A DNA stretch of 5,831 bases from positions 1-5,831 of the forward strand of contig SKXF01000084.1 in NCBI GenBank assembly GCA_007128555.1, in the 5' to 3' direction. Position 1 is the first letter of the stretch; each line of letters opens with the position of its first letter. The position numbers and the translations under genes were made by a program. Positions 1 through 5,831 of this stretch are shown here, in pieces. The stretch comes from Clostridia bacterium (GTDB lineage Bacteria > Bacillota_E > SLMV01 > PUMD01). Under the pieces are notes generated by a model. The model did no database searches. It had not been told where the DNA came from and saw only the letters and a program-made list of their open reading frames with translations.

Positions 1-330
1 CCCCGTTCATTGGGGAGTGCTCATCCTCCGTGATGATCAGGATGGTTTCGAGCTCCAGGGCGCCCAGAGAGCCCGGATTTGCCACCACCGTGGGCCACGC
101 GTCCCCAATGATGGACCGGCCTGGGGCTACGAGCCCAGCAGCCCAGCATGCAAGACAGGCCCGGCATCGCGAATGACCTCCTTTTCCACGAGGATCACCT
201 CTCCATCCAAACCCCATTTTCACCGGTTCAGGCGAAAAATCCCGGACCGTGAAGTGTTTGTGGCCCCCAACGCCCCCAGGCTTGCGTTGACCACTGTGAC
301 CTGCACATCACTCTTCCTTTCTTCCGTCAT
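1..330 (-). pseudogene. Frameshifted, partial protein-coding gene of unknown family
   Basis: I do not recognise this protein. A protein-like reading starts at the ATG at 330 (MTEERKSDVQ, then VTVVNASLGALG); a GTG at 306 preceded by GGAAG is an alternative start. Near the G5 run at 268-264 the plausible reading moves to a second frame (HKHFTVRDFSPEPVKM). It returns to the first frame at the G4 run at 215-212 (DGEVILVEKEVIRDAG) and moves to the second again near the GGG at 136-134 (VAPGRSIIGDAWPTVV, later LELETILIITEDEH), running open off the left edge. Read without the shifts, the first frame stops at TGA (222-220) and TAG (129-127). Changing one G in each of the three runs would give one continuous reading of about 110 residues. 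The other four genes are intact over some 4.9 kb, so I infer local decay rather than general sequence error. The 3' end lies outside the window. Confidence 0.5.
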
Positions 331-423
331 TCATGGTGTCCCGTCGACTAGCAGCCCGGCATCTCCAGGACGACACTGCACCAAGCCCGATTGGCCAACA
401 CCTACGTTCCGATGCGAAGAGTC

Positions 424-432
424 TGCTATAAT
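424..432 (+). promoter_or_regulatory. Extended -10 promoter element, probably for the methyltransferase gene
   Basis: TGCTATAAT at 424-432 matches the consensus extended -10 (TGnTATAAT) exactly. There is no good -35 hexamer at 16-18 bases upstream, which is tolerated by extended -10 promoters of the main sigma factor. Transcription would begin near 439, giving a leader of about 75 bases before the ATG at 515. The element also sits in a small inverted repeat (GCTAT at 425-429, ATAGC at 437-441) that could be an operator. This is a pattern match only. Confidence 0.5.
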
Positions 433-454
433 GTCCATAGCATGATGATGTCAG
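425..454 (-). promoter_or_regulatory. Possible divergent promoter toward the broken leftward gene
   Basis: On the minus strand CTGACA (454-449) lies 18 bases upstream of TATAGC (430-425), a fair -35 and a weak -10 for a main-sigma promoter. It would drive the leftward gene starting at 330. It overlaps the rightward extended -10 back to back, so the two could compete or share one regulator. The -10 matches the consensus at only four of six positions, so this is tentative. Confidence 0.2.
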
Positions 455-498
455 GATCTCCGCCCACCGAGCTCTTGCTCACTAAGAGACAGGGCAGT

Positions 499-505
499 AG
501 GAGGG
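499..505 (+). promoter_or_regulatory. Ribosome binding site of the methyltransferase
   Basis: AGGAGGG ends nine bases before the ATG at 515. It is the only strong Shine-Dalgarno match near the beginning of the open frame and fixes the start there. Confidence 0.75.
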
Positions 506-514
506 ACACCCAGT

Positions 515-1513
515 ATGGAAGTCTTTCGATGGATCGAGCAGCACCTTACTCCCCAAACCTGCAGCACCGACGTGTTGATCTATGACGACATGGATTCCCA
601 GTCCGGCTACTCCCTGCCCCTTATCTATCAGCCATTCGACGGAGCCAAGGCGTCCCACTGGGCGGATCGCGGATCCATCTATGACTTCCTGGATGCCACC
701 GGCGGGGAGAATCGAACCCTCCTGGACTTCGGGCCCGGTGATGGATGGCCATCCCTCCATGTCGCTCCCTTCACCCGCAATGTTGTGGGTCTTGATGCTT
801 CCAATAAGCGAGTGCAGGTATGCCGGGAAAACGCCCGCCGCCTGGGCATTACCAACGCGGAATTCACAAGCTATGAAGCAGATGCTGCCGTCCCCTTTCC
901 CGACGATGTCTTCGATGGGATCATGGCTGCCTCCTCGGTCGAGCAAGCCCCTGACCCCAGGGGTGTCCTTGCAGAGTTTCGCAGGATCCTGCGACCTGGA
1001 GGGCGTCTGCGCATCTTCTACGAGGCCCTCTCCCAATACCAGGACGGAAGACAACAGGAAATGTGGATTTCGAATCTCGATCACGAGACCTGCAAGATAC
1101 TCCTGTATGACCGCAATATCCCCTGCGAGTACGTGAGTCAATACGCCATCACCCTGGCCATCCCTCAGCAGGAACTCCTGAACAGGCTGGGGAGCAGCAG
1201 CCCCACGTTCTCCCACCTCAACATACCATTGCTCAAGCAGGTTGAACCTATGGTCGTTAGAACGAGGAAGAGCCGAACCACTCATCCTTCCGGCAGGACA
1301 TGGGCCCGATGGTTGAAGGACCTCGGCTTCAGCCAGGTGGTGCCTACCCACAGTGGTAAAGAGGCCGCCATCGCAATGTATCGATGGTTTTCCGACGCGA
1401 AGCGGCCCCTGGACATGGCGGACGTTGATGACGCCATCAGGCCGATGGTCCGGCTCGCTGTGAACCTGGCATGTCCCCTGGAGCTGAATCCACCCATCAC
1501 TGCTGTCAAGTAA
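515..1513 (+). CDS. Class I SAM-dependent methyltransferase, substrate unknown
   Basis: A 332-residue cytoplasmic protein with a Rossmann-type methyltransferase core at about residues 50-170. Motif I is LLDFGPGDGWPSL (69-81), the glycine-rich S-adenosylmethionine loop. The acidic residue closing strand 2 is D94 in VVGLDAS. PFPDDVFDGIMAASSVEQ (127-144) resembles the post-II region of Methyltransf_11-type enzymes, and RILRPGGRLRI (157-167) is the usual motif before strand 5. These show SAM binding but not the methyl acceptor. The first ~50 residues and the last ~160 match no domain I can name; the C-terminal part may confer substrate choice. No signal peptide or membrane segment is visible. The gene stands alone: a broken divergent gene lies to the left and a 374-base spacer to the right, so context does not identify a pathway. 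The start is supported by AGGAGGG nine bases upstream, and an extended -10 lies 83 bases upstream. A long open frame on the opposite strand is judged a shadow. Confidence 0.88.
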   Translation: MEVFRWIEQHLTPQTCSTDVLIYDDMDSQSGYSLPLIYQPFDGAKASHWADRGSIYDFLDATGGENRTLLDFGPGDGWPSLHVAPFTRNVVGLDASNKRVQVCRENARRLGITNAEFTSYEADAAVPFPDDVFDGIMAASSVEQAPDPRGVLAEFRRILRPGGRLRIFYEALSQYQDGRQQEMWISNLDHETCKILLYDRNIPCEYVSQYAITLAIPQQELLNRLGSSSPTFSHLNIPLLKQVEPMVVRTRKSRTTHPSGRTWARWLKDLGFSQVVPTHSGKEAAIAMYRWFSDAKRPLDMADVDDAIRPMVRLAVNLACPLELNPPITAVK

Positions 1514-1887
1514 GCCCTCCAAACCTGGGCCCGAGAGGCAGGCGGACAATAGTGATTCCAATCGCGGGCCTCTCACATTAGATCTGGGCCCCTCGGAGTG
1601 CAGGTCCGACCTTCCACCAACTCTGCCTCTGTGCACGTGAGCCCCTGGTTGGCTTCAGATTATGGCAGGAACAATGAATGAGGATGACTAAGGTGTAGGG
1701 GAACCGACGGGGCGGAAAAGACCCATGCTGATGCACGGAGCCGAGGCTCGCGGGTGTGATACCTGGCAGGAAAAACCTACCGAACTCGCCCGATCAGTGC
1801 ACCGCGCAACTATAGGCGCGAGGCAGGTATGATCCCGGCGTACGAAGCACCCGCATCGGTACATGATAATCAAACGGAGGTGAACTG
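1514..1887. other. Intergenic region of 374 bases with inverted repeats; no gene recognised
   Basis: No tRNA, SRP RNA, T-box or riboswitch class that I know matches here. An octamer CTGGGCCC is repeated directly at 1525-1532 and 1584-1591. Between the copies lies an inverted repeat, GAGAGGC (1533-1539) with GCCTCTC (1568-1574). No T-run follows, so it is not a standard intrinsic terminator for the methyltransferase gene. Further on, CGCGC (1803-1807) and GCGCG (1816-1820) can form a hairpin with an eight-base loop. The segment from about 1690 to 1830 is rich in short complementary stretches and could be a structured leader of the deaminase mRNA, or chance. TATGAT at 1828-1833 and GATAAT at 1865-1870 are weak -10 candidates without convincing -35 partners, so the deaminase promoter is not located. 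Confidence 0.5.
1876..1883 (+). promoter_or_regulatory. Ribosome binding site of the deaminase
   Basis: GGAGGTGA is an almost full anti-16S complement, with seven bases between its GGAGG and the ATG at 1888. It decides the start and implies efficient initiation. Confidence 0.85.
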
Positions 1888-2331
1888 ATGAATGCTGACG
1901 AGAAGATGATGAGGCGTTGCATCGAGCTCGCGAAGGAATCGGTAGATGCCGGCGACCACCCCTTCGGCGCGGTGATCGTCAATGACAAAGGTGACGTGAT
2001 TAGCGAGGGCAGAAACCGCGAAGTCACGGAACATGACCTCACCTGGCATGCGGAAATGGAGGCCATACGACGGGCCACGAAGTCGCTCAGGAGAAACTCC
2101 CTTGAAGGTCTCACCCTATACACAAACGGGCAACCGTGCCTGATGTGCTCCGCCGCCATACGACGGGCAGACCTGGCCCGGGTGGTGTTTGGTGCCCCCT
2201 CCCAGGCGCCGCTTAGAACCCATCCTCATCCGCTCACCGATCCCGACTACGGTGACTCTGCCCCTCCCGTGGTCGAGGGCGGCCTGTTGGCGGAACAATC
2301 GCGCGCACTGCAGAAGGATCGCGGCGAATAG
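1888..2331 (+). CDS. Nucleoside deaminase (CMP/dCMP/guanine deaminase superfamily)
   Basis: A 147-residue zinc hydrolase of the cytidine deaminase fold, which removes an amino group from a base or nucleoside. The signature is complete: HAEME at 54-58 gives the zinc ligand H54 and the proton shuttle E56, and PCLMC at 83-87 gives zinc ligands C84 and C87. The N-terminal half (MRRCIELAKESVDAG, then HPFGAVIV) is typical of the guanine deaminase/TadA-like branch, and the length fits that group. The residue before PC is Q82, where many relatives have Glu. The stretch after the cysteines (RVVFGAPSQ, later VVEGGLLAEQ) looks more like a free base or nucleoside salvage enzyme than the tRNA A34 deaminase TadA, but this is inference and the substrate is not settled. 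The protein should be cytoplasmic. The gene is monocistronic as far as the window shows. Its stop lies 11 bases from the stop of the convergent CCA-enzyme gene, so the two transcripts probably overlap at their 3' ends. Confidence 0.88.
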   Translation: MNADEKMMRRCIELAKESVDAGDHPFGAVIVNDKGDVISEGRNREVTEHDLTWHAEMEAIRRATKSLRRNSLEGLTLYTNGQPCLMCSAAIRRADLARVVFGAPSQAPLRTHPHPLTDPDYGDSAPPVVEGGLLAEQSRALQKDRGE

Positions 2332-2342
2332 CCTCCCAGGTG

Positions 2343-3764
2343 CTACCCGTCCTTGATGAGCTCCTTGATGCGCTCCTCGAGGGCGGGTCTCGTATTCAAG
2401 GCAGGGTCTTCAAGAACCTCATCCATAAGCTGGTTCAAGATCTCACCCACGGCAGGACTGGGCCTGATCCCGGCCACCCGCATCACATCATTGCCATCCA
2501 CAGCCAGATCGGCGAGGCTGAAGGCTGAATCCTCTTCCAGTACCTTCTCGATCCTCCTGAGAAGGTGAAGCGTGCCCCTGGACAGGGGCGTATGCTTGGT
2601 CCCTGAACCCTCGCGGTCGGCTATTCTGAGCTTGATCAGATCACTCATATTCTGTACACCGACACGGTTGATGAGGCGACGGATGGCGGAGTCCTTCATA
2701 TCGGGATAGTGGTGAAGCGCCATGTGATGGCGTACAAGATGGGTGACGGTATCAACGGTCCTGTTATCGTAACGCAATCGCTTCAGCATTCTGCGGGCAA
2801 CAGCAGCACCGACGACATGATGGTTGTAAAAATGACGTCCTCCCCGAGCATCCGTTGACATGCATCGTGGCTTGGCAACGTCGTGCAGCAGCGCCGCCAG
2901 GCGCAGCGGCAACCTCGCACCCTCCTGGCCCGCCATGCCCTGCAGGGCAAACAGCGAGTGCTCCCATACGGTGTAAGCATGATGGTCGTTCTGTTCCAAC
3001 CCCACACCCTCGGTGAGTTCAGGCCAGAACTGTTCCAGCAGACGGGTTTCCTGGAGCAGGCGCATGCCACGGTCTGGATCACGGGACAGCAAAATGCGAT
3101 CCAGTTCTGACCTGATCCGTTCAGCGGAAACATCCCTGAGAAGCAGGGCATTCTCCCTCGCAGATTCGATGACGGACTCATCGATGTCGAACCCGAGCTG
3201 AGCAGAGAATCGTACAGCACGCACCATGCGCAGCGCATCTTCACTGAATCGCTTCCGAGGCGGACCAACCGTGCGAATCGCTCTACGGGCGAGATCACCA
3301 ACACCACCGAAGGGATCCACCAGGCTACCGCACCGGTCGAGGGCCATCGCATTAATCGTAAAATCCCGTCGGCCCAGGTCGTCCTCCAGCCTCTTTGCAA
3401 AACAGACCCAGTCAGGGTGCCGATGATCCGAGTACCCTCCCTCGGTGCGGAAGGTCGTGACCTCCACAGCCCTGTCACCGCTGATGACCGTCACCGTGCC
3501 GTGTTCGATCCCGCTGGGCACCGTGCGAGCAAAGATTCGTATGACTTGCTCGGGTGCCAGTGAGGTGGCAACATCCCAGTCACCCGGAGAGCGGTTGAGA
3601 AGAAGATCCCGGACACAACCCCCTACCACGAAGGCTGTGCCCCCATTGGCATCAATATCACGAAGAACCCGCGAAACCTCGGGGGGAATCAGAGCCAGAG
3701 CAAACCACCTTACCCACCACTGACGCCAGGTCAGCCGCGCATGACTGACATCAATCCGTCGCAA
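2343..3764 (-). CDS. cca: CCA tRNA nucleotidyltransferase with HD domain
   Basis: The 473-residue class II enzyme adds or repairs the 3'-terminal CCA of tRNAs using CTP and ATP, in the cytoplasm. The nucleotidyltransferase head is clear: FVVGGCVRDLLL (45-56) followed by the metal-binding D62-W-D64. RRDFTINAM (132-140) is the ribose-contacting motif. EDALR (175-179) is the EDxxR protein template that selects C and A, supporting a CCA-adding rather than poly(A) role. AERIRSELDRIL (214-225) completes the neck. An HD phosphohydrolase domain follows at about 260-380 (H268, HDVAKP at 294-299, HH at 315-316, RHHM at 345-348), as in many bacterial CCA enzymes. The start is TTG: an in-frame TGA lies nine bases upstream, no ATG, GTG or TTG occurs between this TTG and the conserved head, and GAGGTGA sits at the right distance. 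The start leaves an N-terminal extension of about 26 residues that is Trp-rich. The gene lies 51 bases downstream of ftsH on the same strand, probably in one operon. An A-adding-only variant is possible but less likely. Confidence 0.92.
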   Translation of the reverse strand: MRRIDVSHARLTWRQWWVRWFALALIPPEVSRVLRDIDANGGTAFVVGGCVRDLLLNRSPGDWDVATSLAPEQVIRIFARTVPSGIEHGTVTVISGDRAVEVTTFRTEGGYSDHRHPDWVCFAKRLEDDLGRRDFTINAMALDRCGSLVDPFGGVGDLARRAIRTVGPPRKRFSEDALRMVRAVRFSAQLGFDIDESVIESARENALLLRDVSAERIRSELDRILLSRDPDRGMRLLQETRLLEQFWPELTEGVGLEQNDHHAYTVWEHSLFALQGMAGQEGARLPLRLAALLHDVAKPRCMSTDARGGRHFYNHHVVGAAVARRMLKRLRYDNRTVDTVTHLVRHHMALHHYPDMKDSAIRRLINRVGVQNMSDLIKLRIADREGSGTKHTPLSRGTLHLLRRIEKVLEEDSAFSLADLAVDGNDVMRVAGIRPSPAVGEILNQLMDEVLEDPALNTRPALEERIKELIKDG

Positions 3765-3770
3765 TGCCGT

Positions 3771-3777
3771 TCACCTC
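3771..3777 (-). promoter_or_regulatory. Ribosome binding site supporting the TTG start of cca
   Basis: GAGGTGA on the minus strand ends six bases before the TTG at 3764-3762. Its last three bases are the in-frame TGA that closes the frame upstream, so translation must start downstream of it and the TTG is the only standard start available before the catalytic head. Confidence 0.75.
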
Positions 3778-3815
3778 GCACAGAGCATCACCATCGTCCA
3801 CCCAAAGGACCTGCC

Positions 3816-5801
3816 TCAGATCTCGCACCCGCGAGGATCCAGATCGCTCATACATGGCAGCATTCGGAAGCAGCCCCCGTTAATCTGACTGGCACTGGAC
3901 ACGGCTCTACCCGCCTGCCCCTGGCCATCGGCGGCATCCTCCTCGTCCGCCGTCGCGGCATCTTCGGGTGCCCCATCGTCCGCTTCAACGTCCATGATTA
4001 TCTTCCTCACATCATCACCTTCAATGGTCTCCTGCTCGAGGAGAACCTTGGCCAGCCTCTCGAAGGCGGGTCGGTGTTCGATGAGGAGATTGCGTGCCTT
4101 CTCATAGGAAGCTGCCACGGTTTTCTTAATCTCCCGGTCAATGGCAGCAGCCACCTCTTCACTATAGTTTCGGCCCCGGGTGAGATCCCGCCCCAGGAAG
4201 GGGTTATCCATCTTGTCTCCATACGTAAGGGGTCCAAGCTCATCGGACATCCCGTACTCAGTGATCATCTTGCGCACCATTGTGGTGGACTTCTCCAGAT
4301 CGTCCTGCGCCCCGGTACTGATCTCATCGAACACCAGGGCCTCAGCAGCACGCCCCGCCAGGGCCGTGGTAACCCGGTCCAGGATCTCTCCCTTGGTGAC
4401 GAGATAGCGGTCCTCCAGGGGCATCTGCAGGACATAACCGAGGGCTCCACCCCGCGGTATGATGGAGATCTTGTGAATCGGATCCGTGTTGGGAAGTCGG
4501 TCGGCAGCCAGGGCGTGGCCTGCCTCGTGATAGGCAACGATCCTCTTCTCCTTTTCACTAATGACCTGGCTGCGTTTCTCAGGCCCGCCGGCCATAATGC
4601 GATCAACTGCTTCCTCGAAGTCGGTCATGTCTACCTCAGACTTGTCTTTTCTGGCAGCGAGAAGGGCCGCCTCATTGACCACGTTCTCGATGTCAGCCCC
4701 GGTGAAACCCGGCGTCCTTCGGGCGAGAATCTGGGGATCAACGTCCTCGGCTAGAGGCTTACCCCTCAGATGTATATCAAAGATCTGCCGGCGTCCGTCA
4801 ACATCAGGCCGGAATATGCTCAGCTGACGATCAAAACGCCCCGGACGCAGAAGGGCCGGGTCCAGGACATCGGGACGGTTTGTTGCCGCCATGATGATGA
4901 CGCCCTCATTGACGCCGAACCCATCCATCTCCACGAGCAGCTGGTTCAGTGTCTGCTCTCTCTCGTCGTGGCCACCCCCGTAGCCTGCTCCCCGCTGTCG
5001 ACCGACCGCATCGATCTCGTCAATGAACACGATGGCCGGAGCAGACTTCTTGGCCTGTTCAAAGAGGTCTCTGACACGAGAGGCGCCGACACCTACAAAC
5101 ATCTCCACGAAGTCCGAACCGCTTATGCTGAAAAAGGGCACACCAGCCTCACCCGCAACCGCCCTGGCCACCAGGGTCTTACCCGTACCAGGAGGACCTA
5201 CGAGAAGCACTCCCTTGGGTATACGGGCACCAATTTTGATATATTTCCGAGGGTTCTTGAGGAAATCGGTGACCTCTTCAAGCTCGGTCCTGACTTCATC
5301 AATCCCCGCCACATCATCAAACGTAACATTGGGGGCATGCTCGGGAGCATGAACCTGGGCCCGACTGCGCCCAAACTGCATCACGCGGTTACCTCCGCCC
5401 TGGCCCTGCTGCATGATAAAGAAGAAAGCACCGATGATCAGGAGTATCGGCAGGAAGCTGGTCAGAAGCGCCATCCACCATGCGGGGGTCTCGGGTTCAT
5501 GGATCTCATGATTAACCTCGTGCCTCCTGAGCAGATCCAGGAGCAGGGGATCATTCGTAGGTACCGTGGTGACGAACGGACTGCCATCCTTCAGGGATCC
5601 CTCGGCCCTTCCCGTACCTGCCGCCTGGTAGGATATGTCGACCTGTGCCACTCGATCCGACTCCACCAAGCCCACAAACTGGGAATAGGAATACTCCGCC
5701 GGAGCCTCAACCTGCCCAGCAAGATACTGGACCACGGTCAGCACTAAGAATAGAAGTACGAGGTAAAATGCCACGCTATGGAAAATCCGGGTCCATCTCA
5801 T
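3816..5801 (-). CDS. ftsH: ATP-dependent zinc metalloprotease FtsH
   Basis: A 661-residue membrane-anchored AAA+ protease that, as a hexamer, extracts and degrades misassembled membrane proteins and short-lived regulators. Two membrane segments lie at about 7-28 and 108-130, flanking an extracytoplasmic domain (31-107). In the AAA module, Walker A is GPPGTGKT (202-209), the pore loop is MFVG (234-237), Walker B is VFIDEID (258-264), sensor 1 is N308, and the arginine fingers are R319 and R322 in LLRPGRFDR. The M41 protease domain has HEAGH (425-429), with zinc ligands H425 and H429, catalytic E426, and the likely third ligand D501 in TGAQDDLEK. All key residues are present, so it should be active. 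Length is close to the usual 610-660. The ATG at 5801 follows GAGGGGG at good spacing. After about residue 605 comes an acidic, Ala-rich linker and then a final ~27 residues with three Cys ([10 protein letters not shown] and on) unlike typical FtsH tails. The cca gene follows after 51 bases. Only 30 bases upstream are visible, so its promoter or upstream partner is not seen. Confidence 0.97.
   Translation of the reverse strand: MRWTRIFHSVAFYLVLLFLVLTVVQYLAGQVEAPAEYSYSQFVGLVESDRVAQVDISYQAAGTGRAEGSLKDGSPFVTTVPTNDPLLLDLLRRHEVNHEIHEPETPAWWMALLTSFLPILLIIGAFFFIMQQGQGGGNRVMQFGRSRAQVHAPEHAPNVTFDDVAGIDEVRTELEEVTDFLKNPRKYIKIGARIPKGVLLVGPPGTGKTLVARAVAGEAGVPFFSISGSDFVEMFVGVGASRVRDLFEQAKKSAPAIVFIDEIDAVGRQRGAGYGGGHDEREQTLNQLLVEMDGFGVNEGVIIMAATNRPDVLDPALLRPGRFDRQLSIFRPDVDGRRQIFDIHLRGKPLAEDVDPQILARRTPGFTGADIENVVNEAALLAARKDKSEVDMTDFEEAVDRIMAGGPEKRSQVISEKEKRIVAYHEAGHALAADRLPNTDPIHKISIIPRGGALGYVLQMPLEDRYLVTKGEILDRVTTALAGRAAEALVFDEISTGAQDDLEKSTTMVRKMITEYGMSDELGPLTYGDKMDNPFLGRDLTRGRNYSEEVAAAIDREIKKTVAASYEKARNLLIEHRPAFERLAKVLLEQETIEGDDVRKIIMDVEADDGAPEDAATADEEDAADGQGQAGRAVSSASQINGGCFRMLPCMSDLDPRGCEI
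3819..3839 (-). other. Hairpin overlapping the 3' end of ftsH
   Basis: On the mRNA, CTCGC and GCGAG (3835-3831 and 3826-3822) pair around a GGGT loop, and GAT/ATC on the outside can extend the stem across one bulged base. It lies in the last codons of ftsH, immediately before the TGA. No T-run follows, so it is not a standard terminator. It could stabilise or attenuate the ftsH-cca message, or be fortuitous. Confidence 0.3.
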
Positions 5802-5806
5802 TCTCG

Positions 5807-5815
5807 TCCCCCTCT
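5807..5815 (-). promoter_or_regulatory. Ribosome binding site of ftsH
   Basis: A purine-rich AGAGGGGGA-type stretch on the minus strand lies about six bases upstream of the ATG at 5801, supporting that start. A slightly imperfect Shine-Dalgarno sequence. Confidence 0.6.
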
Positions 5816-5831
5816 ACAAATAAAACATGGC

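Noticed and set aside
220..222. In-frame TGA in the leftward gene as a possible selenocysteine codon
   Set aside because: The stretch around it reads as protein in the other frame (FTVRDFSPEPVKM), and a TAG follows later in the same frame, so frameshifts explain the data better than recoding.
17..445. A 142-codon plus-strand open frame at the left end
   Set aside because: Its translation is Pro/Ser/Thr-rich and low in protein-like patterning. The minus strand of the same bases holds a better coding signal, and the frame runs over the promoter region.
1525..1591. Inverted repeat after the methyltransferase gene as an intrinsic terminator
   Set aside because: The loop is about 28 bases and no T-run follows on either strand.
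482..1636. A 384-codon open frame on the minus strand covering the whole methyltransferase gene
   Set aside because: It lies opposite a gene with clear SAM-binding motifs and a good ribosome binding site. Its own translation shows no recognisable domain. Long antisense frames are expected from the codon bias of G+C-rich genes.
1725..1832. A 35-codon plus-strand open frame (MLMHGAEARG...) in the spacer before the deaminase
   Set aside because: It has only a weak ribosome binding site and resembles nothing I know. It cannot be told from chance.
3741..5747. Two open frames of over 320 codons on the plus strand opposite ftsH (3741-4754 and 4770-5747)
   Set aside because: They are antisense shadows of ftsH, whose motifs are all intact on the minus strand. 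Their translations have no domain-like features.

Overview
The window reads as bacterial chromosome with a fairly high G+C content. Strong Shine-Dalgarno sites (GGAGGTG-type) precede the genes, and a TTG start is used in one of them. An HD-domain CCA-adding enzyme, FtsH and GGAGG-rich ribosome binding sites fit a Bacillota/Clostridia-like organism, but this is only a lean: there is no rRNA or other taxonomic marker here.

Layout from left to right. (1) Positions 1-330, minus strand: the 5' part of an unidentified protein gene running off the left edge. Its coding signal switches between two frames at three G-runs, so it is either a decayed gene or carries clustered sequence errors. (2) Positions 331-514: a short intergenic region with a near-perfect extended -10 element reading right. 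(3) Positions 515-1513, plus: a class I SAM-dependent methyltransferase of unknown substrate. (4) Positions 1514-1887: 374 bases without a convincing gene but with several inverted repeats. (5) Positions 1888-2331, plus: a small zinc-dependent nucleoside deaminase of the cytidine deaminase superfamily. (6) Positions 2343-3764, minus: a CCA tRNA nucleotidyltransferase with an HD domain, convergent with the deaminase (11 bases between the stops). (7) Positions 3816-5801, minus: the membrane AAA+ metalloprotease FtsH, 51 bases upstream of the CCA gene on the same strand and probably co-transcribed with it.

Functionally, the right-hand half is housekeeping: membrane protein quality control (FtsH) and tRNA 3'-end synthesis and repair (CCA enzyme). 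The left-hand half looks like accessory or lineage-specific DNA: a broken gene, an orphan methyltransferase with its own apparent promoter, a spacer, and a deaminase that probably acts in purine or pyrimidine salvage. I see no mobile element, CRISPR array, tRNA or rRNA, and no convincing new multi-gene system. The main points of interest are the frameshifted gene at the left edge, the orphan methyltransferase with an unassigned C-terminal part, and the Trp-rich N-terminal extension of the CCA enzyme.
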